From: Vanessa cardui
Taxonomy: Eukaryota; Arthropoda; Insecta; Lepidoptera; Nymphalidae
Length of the DNA stretch: 64,000 nt
Reading direction: 5' to 3'
Assembly (NCBI RefSeq): GCF_905220365.1
Contig: NC_061134.1
Coordinates: 7,951,001-8,015,000, forward strand
The notes below the pieces were generated by a model that was not told the origin of the DNA, did no database searches, and saw only the letters and a program-made list of their open reading frames with translations. The position numbers and the translations under genes are program-made. Shown here one piece after another: positions 44,727 through 55,744 of the stretch. The stretch's first letter is position 1, and every line of letters begins with the position of its first letter.

Positions 44727-45564
44727 TTAGTTTTTCTTGTTCTGGGTATTTTGTTTATTCCATGCGCACGGCTCTGTACATTTGTTAGCTCTATGGCGAA
44801 ATCGCGCATGATAATACCAAAGATCATCGGCGCTCCTTGATTTACGTCGTATCATATCACGGCCACGGGATTTTGATCGGTAGCGATTATGAATATTATA
44901 ATTTCGTTTTTTGTGTTGAAATCTTTGAATGTTCTGCAATTCCATCACTTGTAAAGATAACTGAGCCACTTGTGCTTGCAACACGGAAAGCTGATGTCGA
45001 CGGCTTACTACTAACCTCCGCTATTTGAATAGGCCTTGTATTTTAATTTTGTCTGCAGTAGTGGCCAAATTTTCCAAATCTTTTACATCAATGACGGCAA
45101 GCACGGAGCGTACTGCGGCTGGCAAAAGACCTTGCCACATGATACTCAGCATTTCATCGGAAATTTTCCCCCTGGCTAAATCTCGCATGCGTCTCAATAG
45201 TTGAGATGGTTTCTCATCGCCAAGGTCGATTTCACTCAAAAGTTTTTGGAGTTGACGATTTTCTGATTCTTCGTACACTACTAATAATCTTTAGGCTAAT
45301 CTTTAGCTTTAGGGTGTCATATTTCTTCGTTTGCGGTTGCTGAAGTAGAATGTCGCTGACTTGTTGTATTACGTCTTTTCCCAGCTTCGTGGCGACTGAG
45401 TTGAACTTCGCTTCGTCACTTAGTTTTTGAGGTGTTAATATGGCTTCACATTGCACAAACCATAAGCGAGCTTGATCGCATCAAAACTCAGGGTTTCTTG
45501 ATGACACTGTGACTGTTGTTAACTCGGATGCTGTGACTGATGGTGTTCTATTTTCACTGGTCAT
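44727..45564 (-). pseudogene. Gypsy-1 gag
   Basis: The minus strand starts MTSENRTPSVTASEL near 45564 and continues with AKFNSVATKLGKDVIQQVSD, LLSEIDLGDEKPSQLLRRMR, MLSIMWQGLLPAAVRSVLAV and a terminal basic region with YYHARFRHRANKCTEPC. The latter is a gypsy-type knuckle whose first cysteine seems replaced by Trp/Tyr. It is split by frameshifts near 45290 and 45025. Gag would form the particle that packages the element RNA. Confidence 0.78.
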
Positions 45565-45600
45565 TTTATAATCACTTATAAGTTCGTATAAACTGACTGA

Positions 45601-45618
45601 ATCACGTCGGGGTCACCA
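45601..45618 (-). promoter_or_regulatory. Gypsy-1 primer-binding site (tRNA-Trp)
   Basis: Minus-strand TGGTGACCCCGACGTGAT is the complement of the last 18 bases of animal tRNA-Trp including CCA. It lies three bases from the inner edge of the 5' LTR, where minus-strand DNA synthesis starts. Confidence 0.88.
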
Positions 45619-45621
45619 ATT

Positions 45622-45868
45622 TGCCTTAGATGTATTGTGGATGATGTAATGAAAGGCAATTGAGTATAGATATATGTATTGTAATATAATTTACAATGTT
45701 TAATTGTTACGACGATATATTACAGTGGGATGTTAGAATGGCGACTCGGCGACAAAACATATAATAATGTATTAATTGACAATGTAGCATATCGAATATC
45801 GACTTGTTTCTATGTCCCATTACGGACAGTGATTTTTGCTTACATTAATAAAAGATAATACGTAAGCA
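45622..45868 (-). repeat. Gypsy-1 5' LTR (intact copy)
   Basis: 247 bp, minus-strand sense TGCTTACG ... AAGGCA. It preserves the uninterrupted sequence at the point where the other LTR is split, and about 27 bp (ATGTTAGAATGGCGACTCGG region) missing from the left copy. Differences of several percent between copies indicate an old insertion. Confidence 0.82.
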
Positions 45869-46817
45869 TTATTAAAATTATCAACATCTTCTAACTATAA
45901 CCCTATATTTAACAAATAACGGAATTACAAATAAGCAGATTGGGAAAACTATAGGAAATCGATAGAAAATGACCTAGTATAAATAAGTTTGCCAGTTGAA
46001 CCCCAAAAAGCTTACGATGTTTTTGCTAACATAATTAATAAAGCAGCAAATTTATGCATTCCATATACTAAGGTATGTGTCAACCCTAATCCTAAATTTG
46101 TTGCAAAAACCTACTTGAAACTGGAACTTTCTAAAGCCGTAGCGGAAAGGAGATTGGCATTATCAGAGTTTCGGAAAAACCCAATACAGTTCAAACGCTC
46201 ATTAGAAAAGCAAAGAATAAGGAATGGACTTTTGCTCTTCAATAAATGAGGAAACTTCTGCTAATCAAATGTGGGTGCGAATGAGATGGATAAAAGGACA
46301 CAAATTTGCTAGGCGTATGGTGGGCAAAACCATAGCCGAAACGATATTATATAACCTCACACCCGATTTTGTTACTCCATGCCACCCTTGCACATCTCGA
46401 AGCTTAAAATTAGAATCCATCATTTCGTGAATGATTATGATGACATGAATTAGAAAAGTATTTAAAATCTAAGGACACGGCACCAGGATTAGGCGATGTC
46501 TCATATTCAATGATTTTTAATTTACCTACTATAGGAAAGACTACTTTACAAAAAATTTATAATATGTTCCTCAATAGTAATATAGTTCCTAATCAATGGC
46601 GATACATTCGCATACTTCTCAATCCTAAACCTGGCCGGGACTGTACCCAAGTATCATATCTTAGGCCAATATCCCTGATGTATATGCAAAATTTTTCATG
46701 CTACCTTAAAGAATAGAATAGAATGGTATCTTGAAAAAAATCATATATTTTCTGAACAAACAAAAGAGGTTAGAAAAACCCACTCTTGCTTAGATAATGT
46801 AACAGAATTCGTATCTA

Positions 46818-47716
46818 TACTCCAGCCACATTCGATCTGGAATTTTAGTAAACAAACCATGTGTCATCATAATTAGGGTTGATACACTCTTAATAAAAAA
46901 TAATAATTATTAAAATTACAACTATATTCATTATAACACAATTTCCTGTTTAAACACAAAAAATTTAATTTAATACAGAATCCAAAAAAATTATTTAGCC
47001 GGTCAATACATAATTTATATGAAAATTTGCTTAAAATAAAAGTTTAAAAATCTTTAATTACCACTATAATATTACTACAAAACTAACAACCCTATATTTT
47101 AATATTGACGTAAAGAAATCGCAGGTTTGTAACATTTGGAGTGTTTTTTAAGCAATTGGCAGATTTAGGAAGGTATATAATAGCGATACAGCATCTTCGT
47201 AATTGGTGGTGTATATTTTTAGTCGTATAATTTTAATTTTAAATAAAAATATATACTTATCGCGCATTCCTAATAAAGTATAAAATATTAATGCTTAAAA
47301 AACATACTAATACACTAGCATACCAACAGACGCTGCTTTTTCCAGTATTAGAGCAATTGTAATCTCAAACCTCTCATTGACCCATTCAAATATACACAAA
47401 ATTAATCTAAATGAGACCTGTCGTTTGGGAGGCGATAGATAAAGTTAATAAAGCGAATTATATAACTACGAGGTAATTTCTGGTATCATTTTAAAATCTA
47501 CATTATTCCAGATGATCATAAGTATTATAATTATAAACAAGAATGCGCTTAGTCCTTTGTCTTAAATATTTTATTATTCATCATCAATTTTAATTTTTAT
47601 TAATATCAAAAATAATTGTTTTACATATTTCTAAAAATGTTTTGAGCATCTGCCTGATGTTGGTTGCTAAGCAACGCTTTGTTATTAAACATTCCACATC
47701 GAATTTGGCTGGAGTA
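46818..47716. mobile_element. 899-bp MITE with TA duplication in the LINE reverse transcriptase
   Basis: The left end is TACTCCAGCCACATTCGATC and the right end, reversed, is TACTCCAGCCAAATTCGATG. The match extends for 26 bp with two differences. TA flanks it at 46816-46817 and 47717-47718. Across it the reverse transcriptase reads on in frame (FVSI to VYKLDLVK). There is no coding potential inside. The TA duplication suggests the Tc1/mariner superfamily. Confidence 0.88.
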
Positions 47717-47821
47717 TAGTGTACAAATTGGATTTAGTAAAAATCTAATGACAGTGGGGTATTTTATAGACGTAGAAAATGCTTATGACAATGTTGATGT
47801 GACATATCTTATTTGTAAATT

Positions 47822-48437
47822 GTGTAAAATTTTATTAACATAAGAATTAACAACATTAAATTCTTAAATATATATATTATACAAATGTGAACTAAAACTG
47901 TATAAATCTTGACCGCGTGAAATGGTGGCAAGAATGCTAGCAGCATTTCCCCGTTGAATCGCAATTCCAATCCTCTGGGCAAAAAATGAACCAGCCCTCC
48001 TGTCACCAGTGGAGGCAATGAGGCGAGGTGTTATACTTTTGATGAAGCTTTTTGCACCACTACTCCAAGGGCCAAGCGTTTCGATAGCAAATCGAACAAA
48101 AAAGTAATTAGATATAATACACGAATATTTAGTTATTTTTTTGGCTTCAGCTTTTTCCGCAGCGGCACCGGCTCTTAACATTGATTCTCGGATATGAGAT
48201 GGGGCCAACGTGTCAACACAGATAGCGTCCCACACAAGGGCCCGACCTCGTTCCCAGGGAACCAATGGTAATCCATCAGGTCTCTTACCATCATCACGAC
48301 TAATTCCACGAGGCTCAGTAAGAGCAAAAACGTCGATGGTGGCAAGAGCCCTTTTTATTATGTCATTAAGAGAACCGTGGCGGAAAAGCCTACCTGAACT
48401 CCTTTTTTAAATTAGATTTATTTAAATTTTTAAATAA
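47822..48437 (-). mobile_element. 5'-truncated LINE copy with 10-bp duplication
   Basis: TTTGTAAATT is repeated at 47812-47821 and 48438-48447. On the minus strand the insert encodes about 170 residues: LNDIIKRALATIDVFALTEP, RPDGLPLVPWERGRALVWDA, CVDTLAPSHIRESMLRAGAA, GPWSSGAKSFIKSITPRLIA and IAIQRGNAASILATISRG. I recognise this as the C-terminal region after a reverse transcriptase in a widespread invertebrate retroelement, but cannot name the clade. The frame is open apart from its ends, so it is younger than its LINE host. Confidence 0.8.
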
Positions 48438-50639
48438 TTTGTAAATTAGATCAATTAGGTGTAGGCAGTAGGCTTTGTAATTATTTGTGTGAATTTTTAC
48501 ATAAACGATTTATGTTTATTGCAGGTCAAGACTTTAAAATTGGAAGATGTACGGGAGTAGGCCTTGCACAGAGAGATCCTATATCTCCATTACTATTTAA
48601 TGCTGCAATAATTGATATATGTGAAACTATTAATTCGATGGATTATATTAGTTTTTCGCAATATGCCGATGACTTTGTAATATTTACATCATCTGATAAT
48701 TTAGTTGACATTCAAAGCCGATTAAAAAATTCCATGATATTAATTTAGAAATTTCATCAACAAAAAGCAAAATATGTATTTTTTCAACAGGGCACAAAGT
48801 GCACAATGTTGCTATAACTCTAAATGATATAGTTTTAGAAGTCGTGGATAATGTTAAGTACCTGGGGATGTGGCTTGATCGCGGTCTTAGATGGAAACTT
48901 ATTATAAACATATTTTATTATTATATAACGTCTAGGGTGTCTAAGTTTTTAAATATTTTTTAGGTGTTTACAAGATTAGGTTGGGGAGTCCATCCAAAAC
49001 ATATTCTTAAGCTATATATAACGTTACTTAGAAGTAGATTAGATTATGGTTCATTTTTGTATGACAATTGTAGTAAAAATTTTTTATCGAAATTGGACAA
49101 AATTCAAAATCAAGCAATGTCAAACATTAGAAGGTTTATAAGGACCACTCCCATACATGTGATGGAGAGTGAACTTTATTTACCTTACCTTATCTTTGTA
49201 TTTAAGAAGATTATATTTGGCAGGAAAATTTTGGCTTAAAAACAGATCACTCTATTATAATACATCTTTTACATTAATTAATAAATTAACAGATCTGACA
49301 CATAAACGATTCTGGAGTAACAAGAAAAAACCTTTACTTACACAAATTTCCGAGACGTAAAAATCTCTACCATTCAACTCTTCCTCGAGTTTAGGCGTGT
49401 TATCATTAAATCAACGGGTAACTAGTATTGATATGTCAAGCAGTCTTAAAACAAATATCTAAGGATTTACCGGTTCTAAGCGAAGGTATCATCAAACTAG
49501 TTTGCGAAATACCATAAAATACATAAATTCCAATAACTCCAACTGTCAAAAAATTTTACAGATGATTCGAAAGACAAATATGGAATAGGATGCATTTTTG
49601 GACTTTAATTTGAAAATTTATTCTAAATTCCAAATTAAAGTAGAGGTATCTATAATGGAAGCTAAGCTTGTGGCTATTTTAGAGGCTTAAGGCTATATTG
49701 AGTGTACATGCTATAGTAAAGTAGTTATCTTGTCAGACTCCAAAAGCGCGCTTCAACACCTAGCTCGGTGTACCTCGATCTGTCGAGGGTTACCTGTAGC
49801 TTACGCGATTCTAAAGCTTCTATCTAAGTTACAATCAGATGATAAAGTAATTTTCATTCAATGGTTACCATCTCACGTAGGCATAGAAGGGAATGAACTA
49901 GTAGATGTACTAGCCAAAGAAGCTATATCTGACTGTGTTGAAGTCTTCTTTACACCTTCTTTTATAAGTTACTTGTCCATTCTAAAAGTGCATTGCTATG
50001 ATTTGTGGAAAGAGTACTTTGACGAAAGAGCTAAGGAGAAAAGTATTTGGTACCGTACGATCCAGCTTCATCCATGCAGATATCCTTGGATTGAGAATAG
50101 TAACATAATTTTTAATGAAACGAAGTTAATTTTGTGACTTCTGTCTGGGCACATCCCATACAATAAGTTTACATTTCTGATGCGGAAATCAATTTCTCCG
50201 AACTGCTCAACTTGTAATGTACCTGATGATCGTTTGCACGTATTGATAGAATGTGCTTAGAACGAACCTGATTAAACTAGACTTAATTTAGATATAAAGG
50301 CTGTTGGCCAATGCAATGTCATTCTGGCAGATCCGACGTCTCAAATCTCGCAAAAATTTTGTCCAAATTAAGTCATAGACCTGTGGTTAATTAAGGTAGT
50401 TTTAAGTTCAATATATTCTATTTTTGTATTCTCATAAGAATTCTCAACCAGGGCGGCATGTTCGCTTATGCGAAAAAAACCTTTTTTAATAATAAATAAA
50501 ATCTTCTTATTTCAGGTCATTTAGACCCATAAAAATTATTAGTATCGGAACAACTTAAAACTATGTTAGTAAGCATATTTCATTTAATTTGAGTAACAAA
50601 AAATTTCAATTAATTTAAATACCTTCCATACCGCACTGA

Positions 50640-51950
50640 AGCACCAGCTACATAAACATGAATGCTTATCCAATGCCTCAGTATGGAGCATTCGGGCTTA
50701 TCGGCAACCACCCTCAGCATGGTGTTGGTACTTCCCCTCACCCTGCGCAGCAGCGATGCGACTCATTTACGTAAGACTGTATAAAAGTCATCCGTGTGCC
50801 CGTATGCAAACATTGCCGATGCGTAGAAAGCCTAGGAAGCCCCAACATCAACCTGAAGGCGTTATTGTACTGTACTCTGAGAGCATTATAGGCCCTCCAC
50901 GTATATAATAATAACATAATATGTATAATAACCTGACCCATAGGTTGCATGTGTATAAAGCTTTAAAAAGCGTAATTTTAGCGTCTAAAGAGCATCGAGC
51001 GAACCTGCGAGCAATATGTTGATATTGCAACGGACGGCTATAGGCTATAGATCTCCTTTCTCTCTCCATGTCCAAGTCGTCTTTCAAATCCTCAGTAACA
51101 ATATGGCCGAGGTATTTGAAATTCGACACTCTCTTAAGATCAACTCCTCCTAGTAACACTGGCGGCACATAAGCTGTTTTTTGTAAGCTTACCCGAAACT
51201 TACTTCGCTTTTCTGTACATTATACAGGAGACCATGCCTTAGCATACGTTTCTGAAACTGCCAGGAGCCAACGGATGGACTCAACAGCACCATATCGTCT
51301 GCATAACTGATACTGTTTATGCAATAACCGTCAATAGAGCAGCCGGTGCTGGTAGCGCCGCCACAATGAGCTGATTGATGTATAGATTTAAAAGTGCCGG
51401 ACAGTCCACCACGTCTCACACCACAGTCCAATCCATACTCATCAGAAAGAGAGCTTTGCCATTTGACCTGGTCAGTCTGATGGCCGTATCAATATTTGAA
51501 TATACTAACGACTTCCGGCTCTACGCCTGTCTCCATTAATTTAGACCATAGGATGTCATATCTAACCAGATCAAACGCCTTTGAGACATCAAGGAAAGCA
51601 GCGTAGACAGGCGTACTCCTGTCTGTATAGTACCTAACGGTATGTTTAAGCGCCAGAATGGCACTTTCATACACACCGATACACCCGATTGAAAACCAAA
51701 CTGCGCATCGTGAATTTTAAGATGCTTACTGAGTCGACGCTCCAATAGACCTTTGCAATAATCGTTGCCAATGAGATGGGTCGATAATTTTGTTTGTCCG
51801 TTATAACACAAGTTTTGTTTTTAATTATAGGTACGACAACCGTTCTCATTAACTTATCAGGTAGATAGGAGTGCCGGATACATATTGTGAAAAGCAAAGC
51901 CAAGAGCCTAGGGAGATGTGGCCCGGCACTTATAAGATGTTAAAAAATTT
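50640..51950 (-). pseudogene. LINE reverse transcriptase remnant (unassigned clade)
   Basis: Minus strand, from the right: LLFTICIRHSYLPDKLMRTV, VVPIIKNKTCVITDKQNYRP, KHLKIHDAQFGFQSGVSVCM, VYAAFLDVSKAFDLVRYDIL, SISYADDMVLL (catalytic, about 51300), LKRVSNFKYLGHIVTEDLKD and YNALRVQYNNAFRLMLGLPR (50850). It is broken into at least five frames. The PVVPIIKNK...NYRPISLATI motif and the YLGHxVTED thumb distinguish it from the other LINEs in the window. Confidence 0.82.
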
Positions 51951-52140
51951 TTTTTTGAAAATAAAAAAAAAAAAACAAAATGTTGGAAAAGAGTAACTAC
52001 TGAGTTTCTTGCCGGTTCTTCTCAGTAGAAACTACTTTCCGAACCGGTGGTAGTTTCACCTAATTGTAAAATGACGATTCAAAAGTGCTTGTAAAAGCCT
52101 ACTCGAATAAAGTTTAGTTTGATTTGATTTGATTTGATAT
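51951..52140 (+). mobile_element. LINE 3'-end-only copy with TTTGA tail
   Basis: GAGTTTCTTGCCGGTTCTTC, TACTTTCCGAACCGGTGGTA and CTACTCGAATAAAGTTTAGT are followed by (TTTGA)n. It is the same 3' UTR type as the LINE at 21270-22830. Only about 190 bp were copied, an extreme 5' truncation. It abuts the preceding minus-strand LINE. Confidence 0.8.
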
Positions 52141-52856
52141 ATAGTCTCAGCAAAATATATATAGAATATATAAGACATTTTACAATCTGTTTCACACATT
52201 TCAAAATTTAATGGCACTGTAAAATGTTTATCCTCTTTAGTATCTAAAATTATGACATGGTCCCGTGACCAGGCTATTACACCTTGCTAACTTGTAAAAC
52301 CACACTCCTCTAAAATTTAATTGTTAAATAGTATACAACAGTTAGACTGGAGTTTGTTGATAACAATTTACTTAATATTTTTTAACGTTTTTTTTTTTTA
52401 TTTACGTAGCCTCTTTATAATCATCCAGTACATTTATCCACTCTATAAAATTAATTATTTTTTACAATTGTTACAATTTGGTAAACAGCTATTAAGAATA
52501 TACTTTAATGTTGTGCACATCTACGAAAACTCTTTAAATTGAGACCATAACCGATTTTTTATTATGTTATTATTAATAACATATGCGGCTTACACTATTA
52601 TTAATATATAAGATAGTAGTTGGCAACTATAACATAATGTCATTGTGAAGTTGTCAATATCGCCGTCGGAATTTGAGTGTTTAATGTTTATAAAATATGT
52701 GTTAGTATTTTGTCCTAGTTTCACCGTATATATTATTCATTTGATTTAATATATTTATTAGTTATGTTAGTTATATTTGGAATGGGACATGCATTATCAT
52801 GATGGCCATATACATGGAGAAAGTTTCGATAATTACGCCGTAGTGGGACTAACAAA
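52141..52856. promoter_or_regulatory. Upstream region of SPRING
   Basis: AT-rich with no coding exon. The SPRING promoter should lie in the right-hand part, but I see no clear core element. No repeat with clear ends was recognised. Confidence 0.3.
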
Positions 52857-52922
52857 ATGCTAATATGTATTCCGTGTTTCTGTTTTTGTTTTATTGAAAT
52901 AGAATCCTTACTACATTTAAAA

Positions 52923-55661
52923 ATGTGGTACGCAGCTTTATTGCGATTTATACGAAGACGATTAGTATTGGGTATAATATTTGCGTCGTCGTTAACCTAT
53001 TGCATTGTTAGTTTCTTAAGAGAGGTTAGTATAAACAGTTGTTCTAATTTATTTCCTTATCCACAAATATAAGATTATTTATCTAGTAAATTAATCATTT
53101 CAGGGACACGGTAGAAATATGGTTTACCAGGATATATCTGTTGAGAAGAAACCGTTTGTATGGAGAACACTTCAGGAGCATAATGAAACCACTGAGATTG
53201 CATGCAGAAATTCACTTCAAGGCAAATCAATTTTAGTCGATGACCGAGGTATTTATATTTTCTTCAAATTCGTATCAAATTATAATAAACTGCATTGAAC
53301 TTTTTTACATTGAAAACAGAGTTTTTATGATTTAAATATCATGAAAACTGAAGACAAAATGTCGTAATCAAAATTACCATTCTATCATAAAGCATTTAAA
53401 CCATATTAAATTGTAGTAATTATTTTATTGTTCCTCCATAAAGATGGTGGAAAACAGTTGCAATTTTTTAGATAAGAGTTTACATGTGCCGAATGTTCAA
53501 TATTTCAAATTTAAATTGACTTGAAATCCCACACCAACATAACATCACACACCAACATAACATGACTGGTTGCTCTTGTATAATCTTTCCTCAGTCATAA
53601 CAAAATCATTAAGAAAATCAGCATCATAGGTAGTGAGTGGCACATACTAAATATTTTTAACACAGTAACTGTATAGTATATTATTCAATGTTTATGTGAT
53701 GGCAGTATTTAATATGTTACATTAATTATTAATAATCTACCCTTGCCTAATATAGTTTTTAATATAATTTGAGGTTATATATGTCAACGTGAAGACTTAG
53801 CCAAAAATGGATGCTGTAACGTAGAAAGTGAAAACACGAAACGGTATAGCTGCAAGTCATGTAATGAAAGCAGTTGTTGTATTATGTTTGAATACTGTGT
53901 GTCCTGCTGCATAGATCCTACAAAGGTGAGAATTTTTCTAATAAGTTATATATATATTGATCTTAAAAAACAACTGAACTCAAACACAACATATTAGAAT
54001 CAAGAGTCTCATGAAACTGTTTGTGTAGTACCTTTATAAAGAGAAAATCATTGGCCTTTTCTACTAGCTCTTCTACTTCTATATTAACAAATGAGAATAC
54101 TTTTACTGTGTTACCTAAATGAAAACATTTCAAAACCAATATACATAAAAGGCTGTTTGACAATGCCAAAAATCAGTATATATTATGAGTTTAAAAATGG
54201 TTATTCACTAACGAAAGTTGAAAATAATACTTAAGTTATTTAAAAATCCATAAATAAAAATGAATTTTTTTAAATGTTTGTCACATGACACAAGATGCTC
54301 CTGATAAAGCTGGGTTTATGATGAAGTCACTTACCTGTTAACCTTGTTTGCTTACTATATTTACCACAGATTAAAATACAGGCAAGTGACGTCACCGAGC
54401 CCATTGCTGCGCCATATTGTCCAAGTAGCGTTTTCGCGCGCTATTTAAATATGCAATTTTTAATATGAAAATTTTCAGCAACATATTTGCTAGAAAGAAA
54501 AAAATCTTCTTTTACTGGATTCCTTAACCTCTACTAAATAAAATAAAATGTTTAAAAACCATTCAAATAGCCTATTATTAAACCAAAAGATGCACAACAT
54601 TTTGACGTTTTAGTATATAATACATTGTCTGTTATCTGTTTTGCTCTTGTACATATATACATATTTTATTAAATATGTCACTTACATATTTAATAAAATA
54701 TGTAAGTCACCATCAACCATTGGCACTGTAAGAAATATTCACCATTATTTACATTGTCATTGGGTTTCCAACATTGGTACTAAAATGATTTGTAGTTTGT
54801 ACCTTGTGTCTATAGTTGCACTCACTCTCTCTTCAAACTGGAGTACAAAAATACCATGTATAGTTATTTATTTTGTAGAAATCATAGGCTTTGAGACCCT
54901 TTTACAACAAAATTAATTTTACAATATTGTTCCATTATATAAAGACAACATTGGCGTAAAACATAGTCTTAAAAAGCTAATAGTATTGTGTTAACAAATC
55001 TTACACAATTTTTAACTTCTATAATTATATAAACAATAATTGTATAAATACCCTCAGTACAAAGTACAAATAACAAAGTATAATGCTACCTAGGAATTGA
55101 CTTTGTTAATTCAATGCTATTAATGTTACATTATATAAGTCTACTTTTGAAGCTTAAATGTGATTACTGTGTCTTATCTATCAAATGAAATAAGATATGA
55201 TATATCTCTTATCTGTAGACATCTATGACTATGCATAAAATTTATATTCATATACAAATACATTAATAATATAAATAACCTTTTTTTGAAGTTCTAATCT
55301 TATTTTTCTCTTATTTATAAATAAACACTTTACATGACATGGCGATGTACACTATACCAAAAGACTTGTTACCATATTTATTCAATTACTAGCTCAAACC
55401 CAAAACAACAAGACTTGTATACCCCCACATAAAATAATTACTCGTATTGTTGTGTTTCAGAGAAGTATGCTTCAAATTGTGCTTTCAAAACTTTCAACAG
55501 ACGAGAATGTGTTATTTCATTCAATAACTGACGATTATGAGTTGTGTATGACCAAGTGTCGCACCAGCTCCCATAGTGTGCTACACGAGAACTCCTACAA
55601 GAATCCAGCCCATAAGTACTGCTTTGGCAATGGAGTCTTGGAAACTAAGCCACCCGATTAG
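52923..55661 (+). CDS. SPRING1: SREBP regulating gene protein (SPRING, C12orf49 orthologue)
   Basis: Exons are 52923-53024, 53104-53248, 53774-53925 and 55461-55661, with phases 0, 1, 0 and GT-AG borders, giving 199 residues (human about 205). A short basic N-terminus and one membrane helix (LVLGIIFASSLTYCIVSFL) precede a Cys-rich luminal domain: ACRNSLQGKSILVDDRG, CQREDLAKNGCCNV, YSCKSCNESSCC, EYCVSCCIDPTK, CMTKCRTSSHSVLHENSYKN and KYCFGNG. The family is a Golgi-resident type II protein that supports maturation of site-1 protease and thereby SCAP-SREBP signalling. An upstream in-frame ATG at 52857 would add 22 residues; I prefer 52923 because it matches the family's Met-Val/Trp start before the helix. 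The last intron (1535 bp) carries an old SINE and a hairpin. Confidence 0.93.
54659..54703. repeat. 20-bp perfect hairpin in SPRING intron 3
   Basis: ACATATTTTATTAAATATGT and its exact complement are separated by CACTT. It lies next to the left end of an old SINE. It is AT-only in the stem, so it is probably a fold-back duplication of low functional meaning. Confidence 0.7.
54707..54865 (-). mobile_element. Old Metulj-like SINE in SPRING intron 3
   Basis: The reverse complement retains GTTTGAAGAGAGAGTGAGTG, ACCAATGTTGG, GGTGAATATTTCTTACAGTG and CCAATGGTTGATGGTGAC in the right order, with about one substitution every five to six bases from the 12.7-kb copy. Both ends are worn. Confidence 0.7.
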
Positions 55662-55738
55662 CAGTTACTTTTACGGATAATTCGAAGGACTATGAAATGA
55701 AGTGTTAAAAAAATTGACTGAGGAAATCAAATGATATA

Positions 55739-55744
55739 AATAAA
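55739..55744 (+). terminator. Polyadenylation signal of SPRING
   Basis: AATAAA lies 78 bp past the stop codon, the first such hexamer downstream. Confidence 0.65.

Larger units (their letters stand above)
31516..45868 (-). mobile_element. Gypsy-1 LTR retrotransposon (minus strand) with nested insertion in its 3' LTR
   Basis: The 5' LTR (minus-strand sense) is 45622-45868, starting TGCTTACG and ending AAGGCA. The 3' LTR is in two parts, 41673-41695 and 31516-31714, separated by a 9958-bp DNA transposon. Next to the 5' LTR is an 18-base primer site for tRNA-Trp. Next to the 3' LTR on the inner side is a purine tract, AAAGGAAGGGTAG in minus sense. Gag, protease, reverse transcriptase, RNase H and integrase are present in gypsy order but broken. 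The element sits in the endonuclease of the I-group LINE. Confidence 0.85.
29944..50480 (+). mobile_element. I-group LINE (outermost element), split by several insertions
   Basis: Segments on the + strand in order: 29944-31515 (ORF1 and endonuclease), 45869-46817 (linker and start of reverse transcriptase), 47719-47821, and 48448-50480 (rest of reverse transcriptase, RNase H, C-terminus). They total about 5.1 kb, a normal length for an I-type element. Interruptions are a gypsy element (31516-45868), a MITE (46818-47716) and a 616-bp LINE fragment (47822-48437). Across the MITE and the short LINE insertion the protein text resumes without loss. RNase H points to the I group rather than to CR1 or RTE. 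Confidence 0.85.
45869..50480 (+). pseudogene. I-group LINE pol: linker, reverse transcriptase, RNase H
   Basis: The linker (VEPQKAYDVFANIINKAANL, 45989 onward) is followed by RT fingers with KPGRDCTQVSYLRPISLMYM (46630), FIDVENAYDNVDVTYLICKL (47764-47823, split by two insertions), GLAQRDPISPLLFNAAIIDI and the catalytic QYADDFVIF (48660). The thumb has HPKHILKLYITLLRSRLDYG (48988). RNase H follows with VILSDSKSALQHLARC (49722) and WLPSHVGIEGNELVDVLAKE (49862). A C-terminal cysteine cluster, CSTCNVPDDRLHVLIEC, lies at 50208. Stops and frameshifts occur throughout. Confidence 0.83.
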
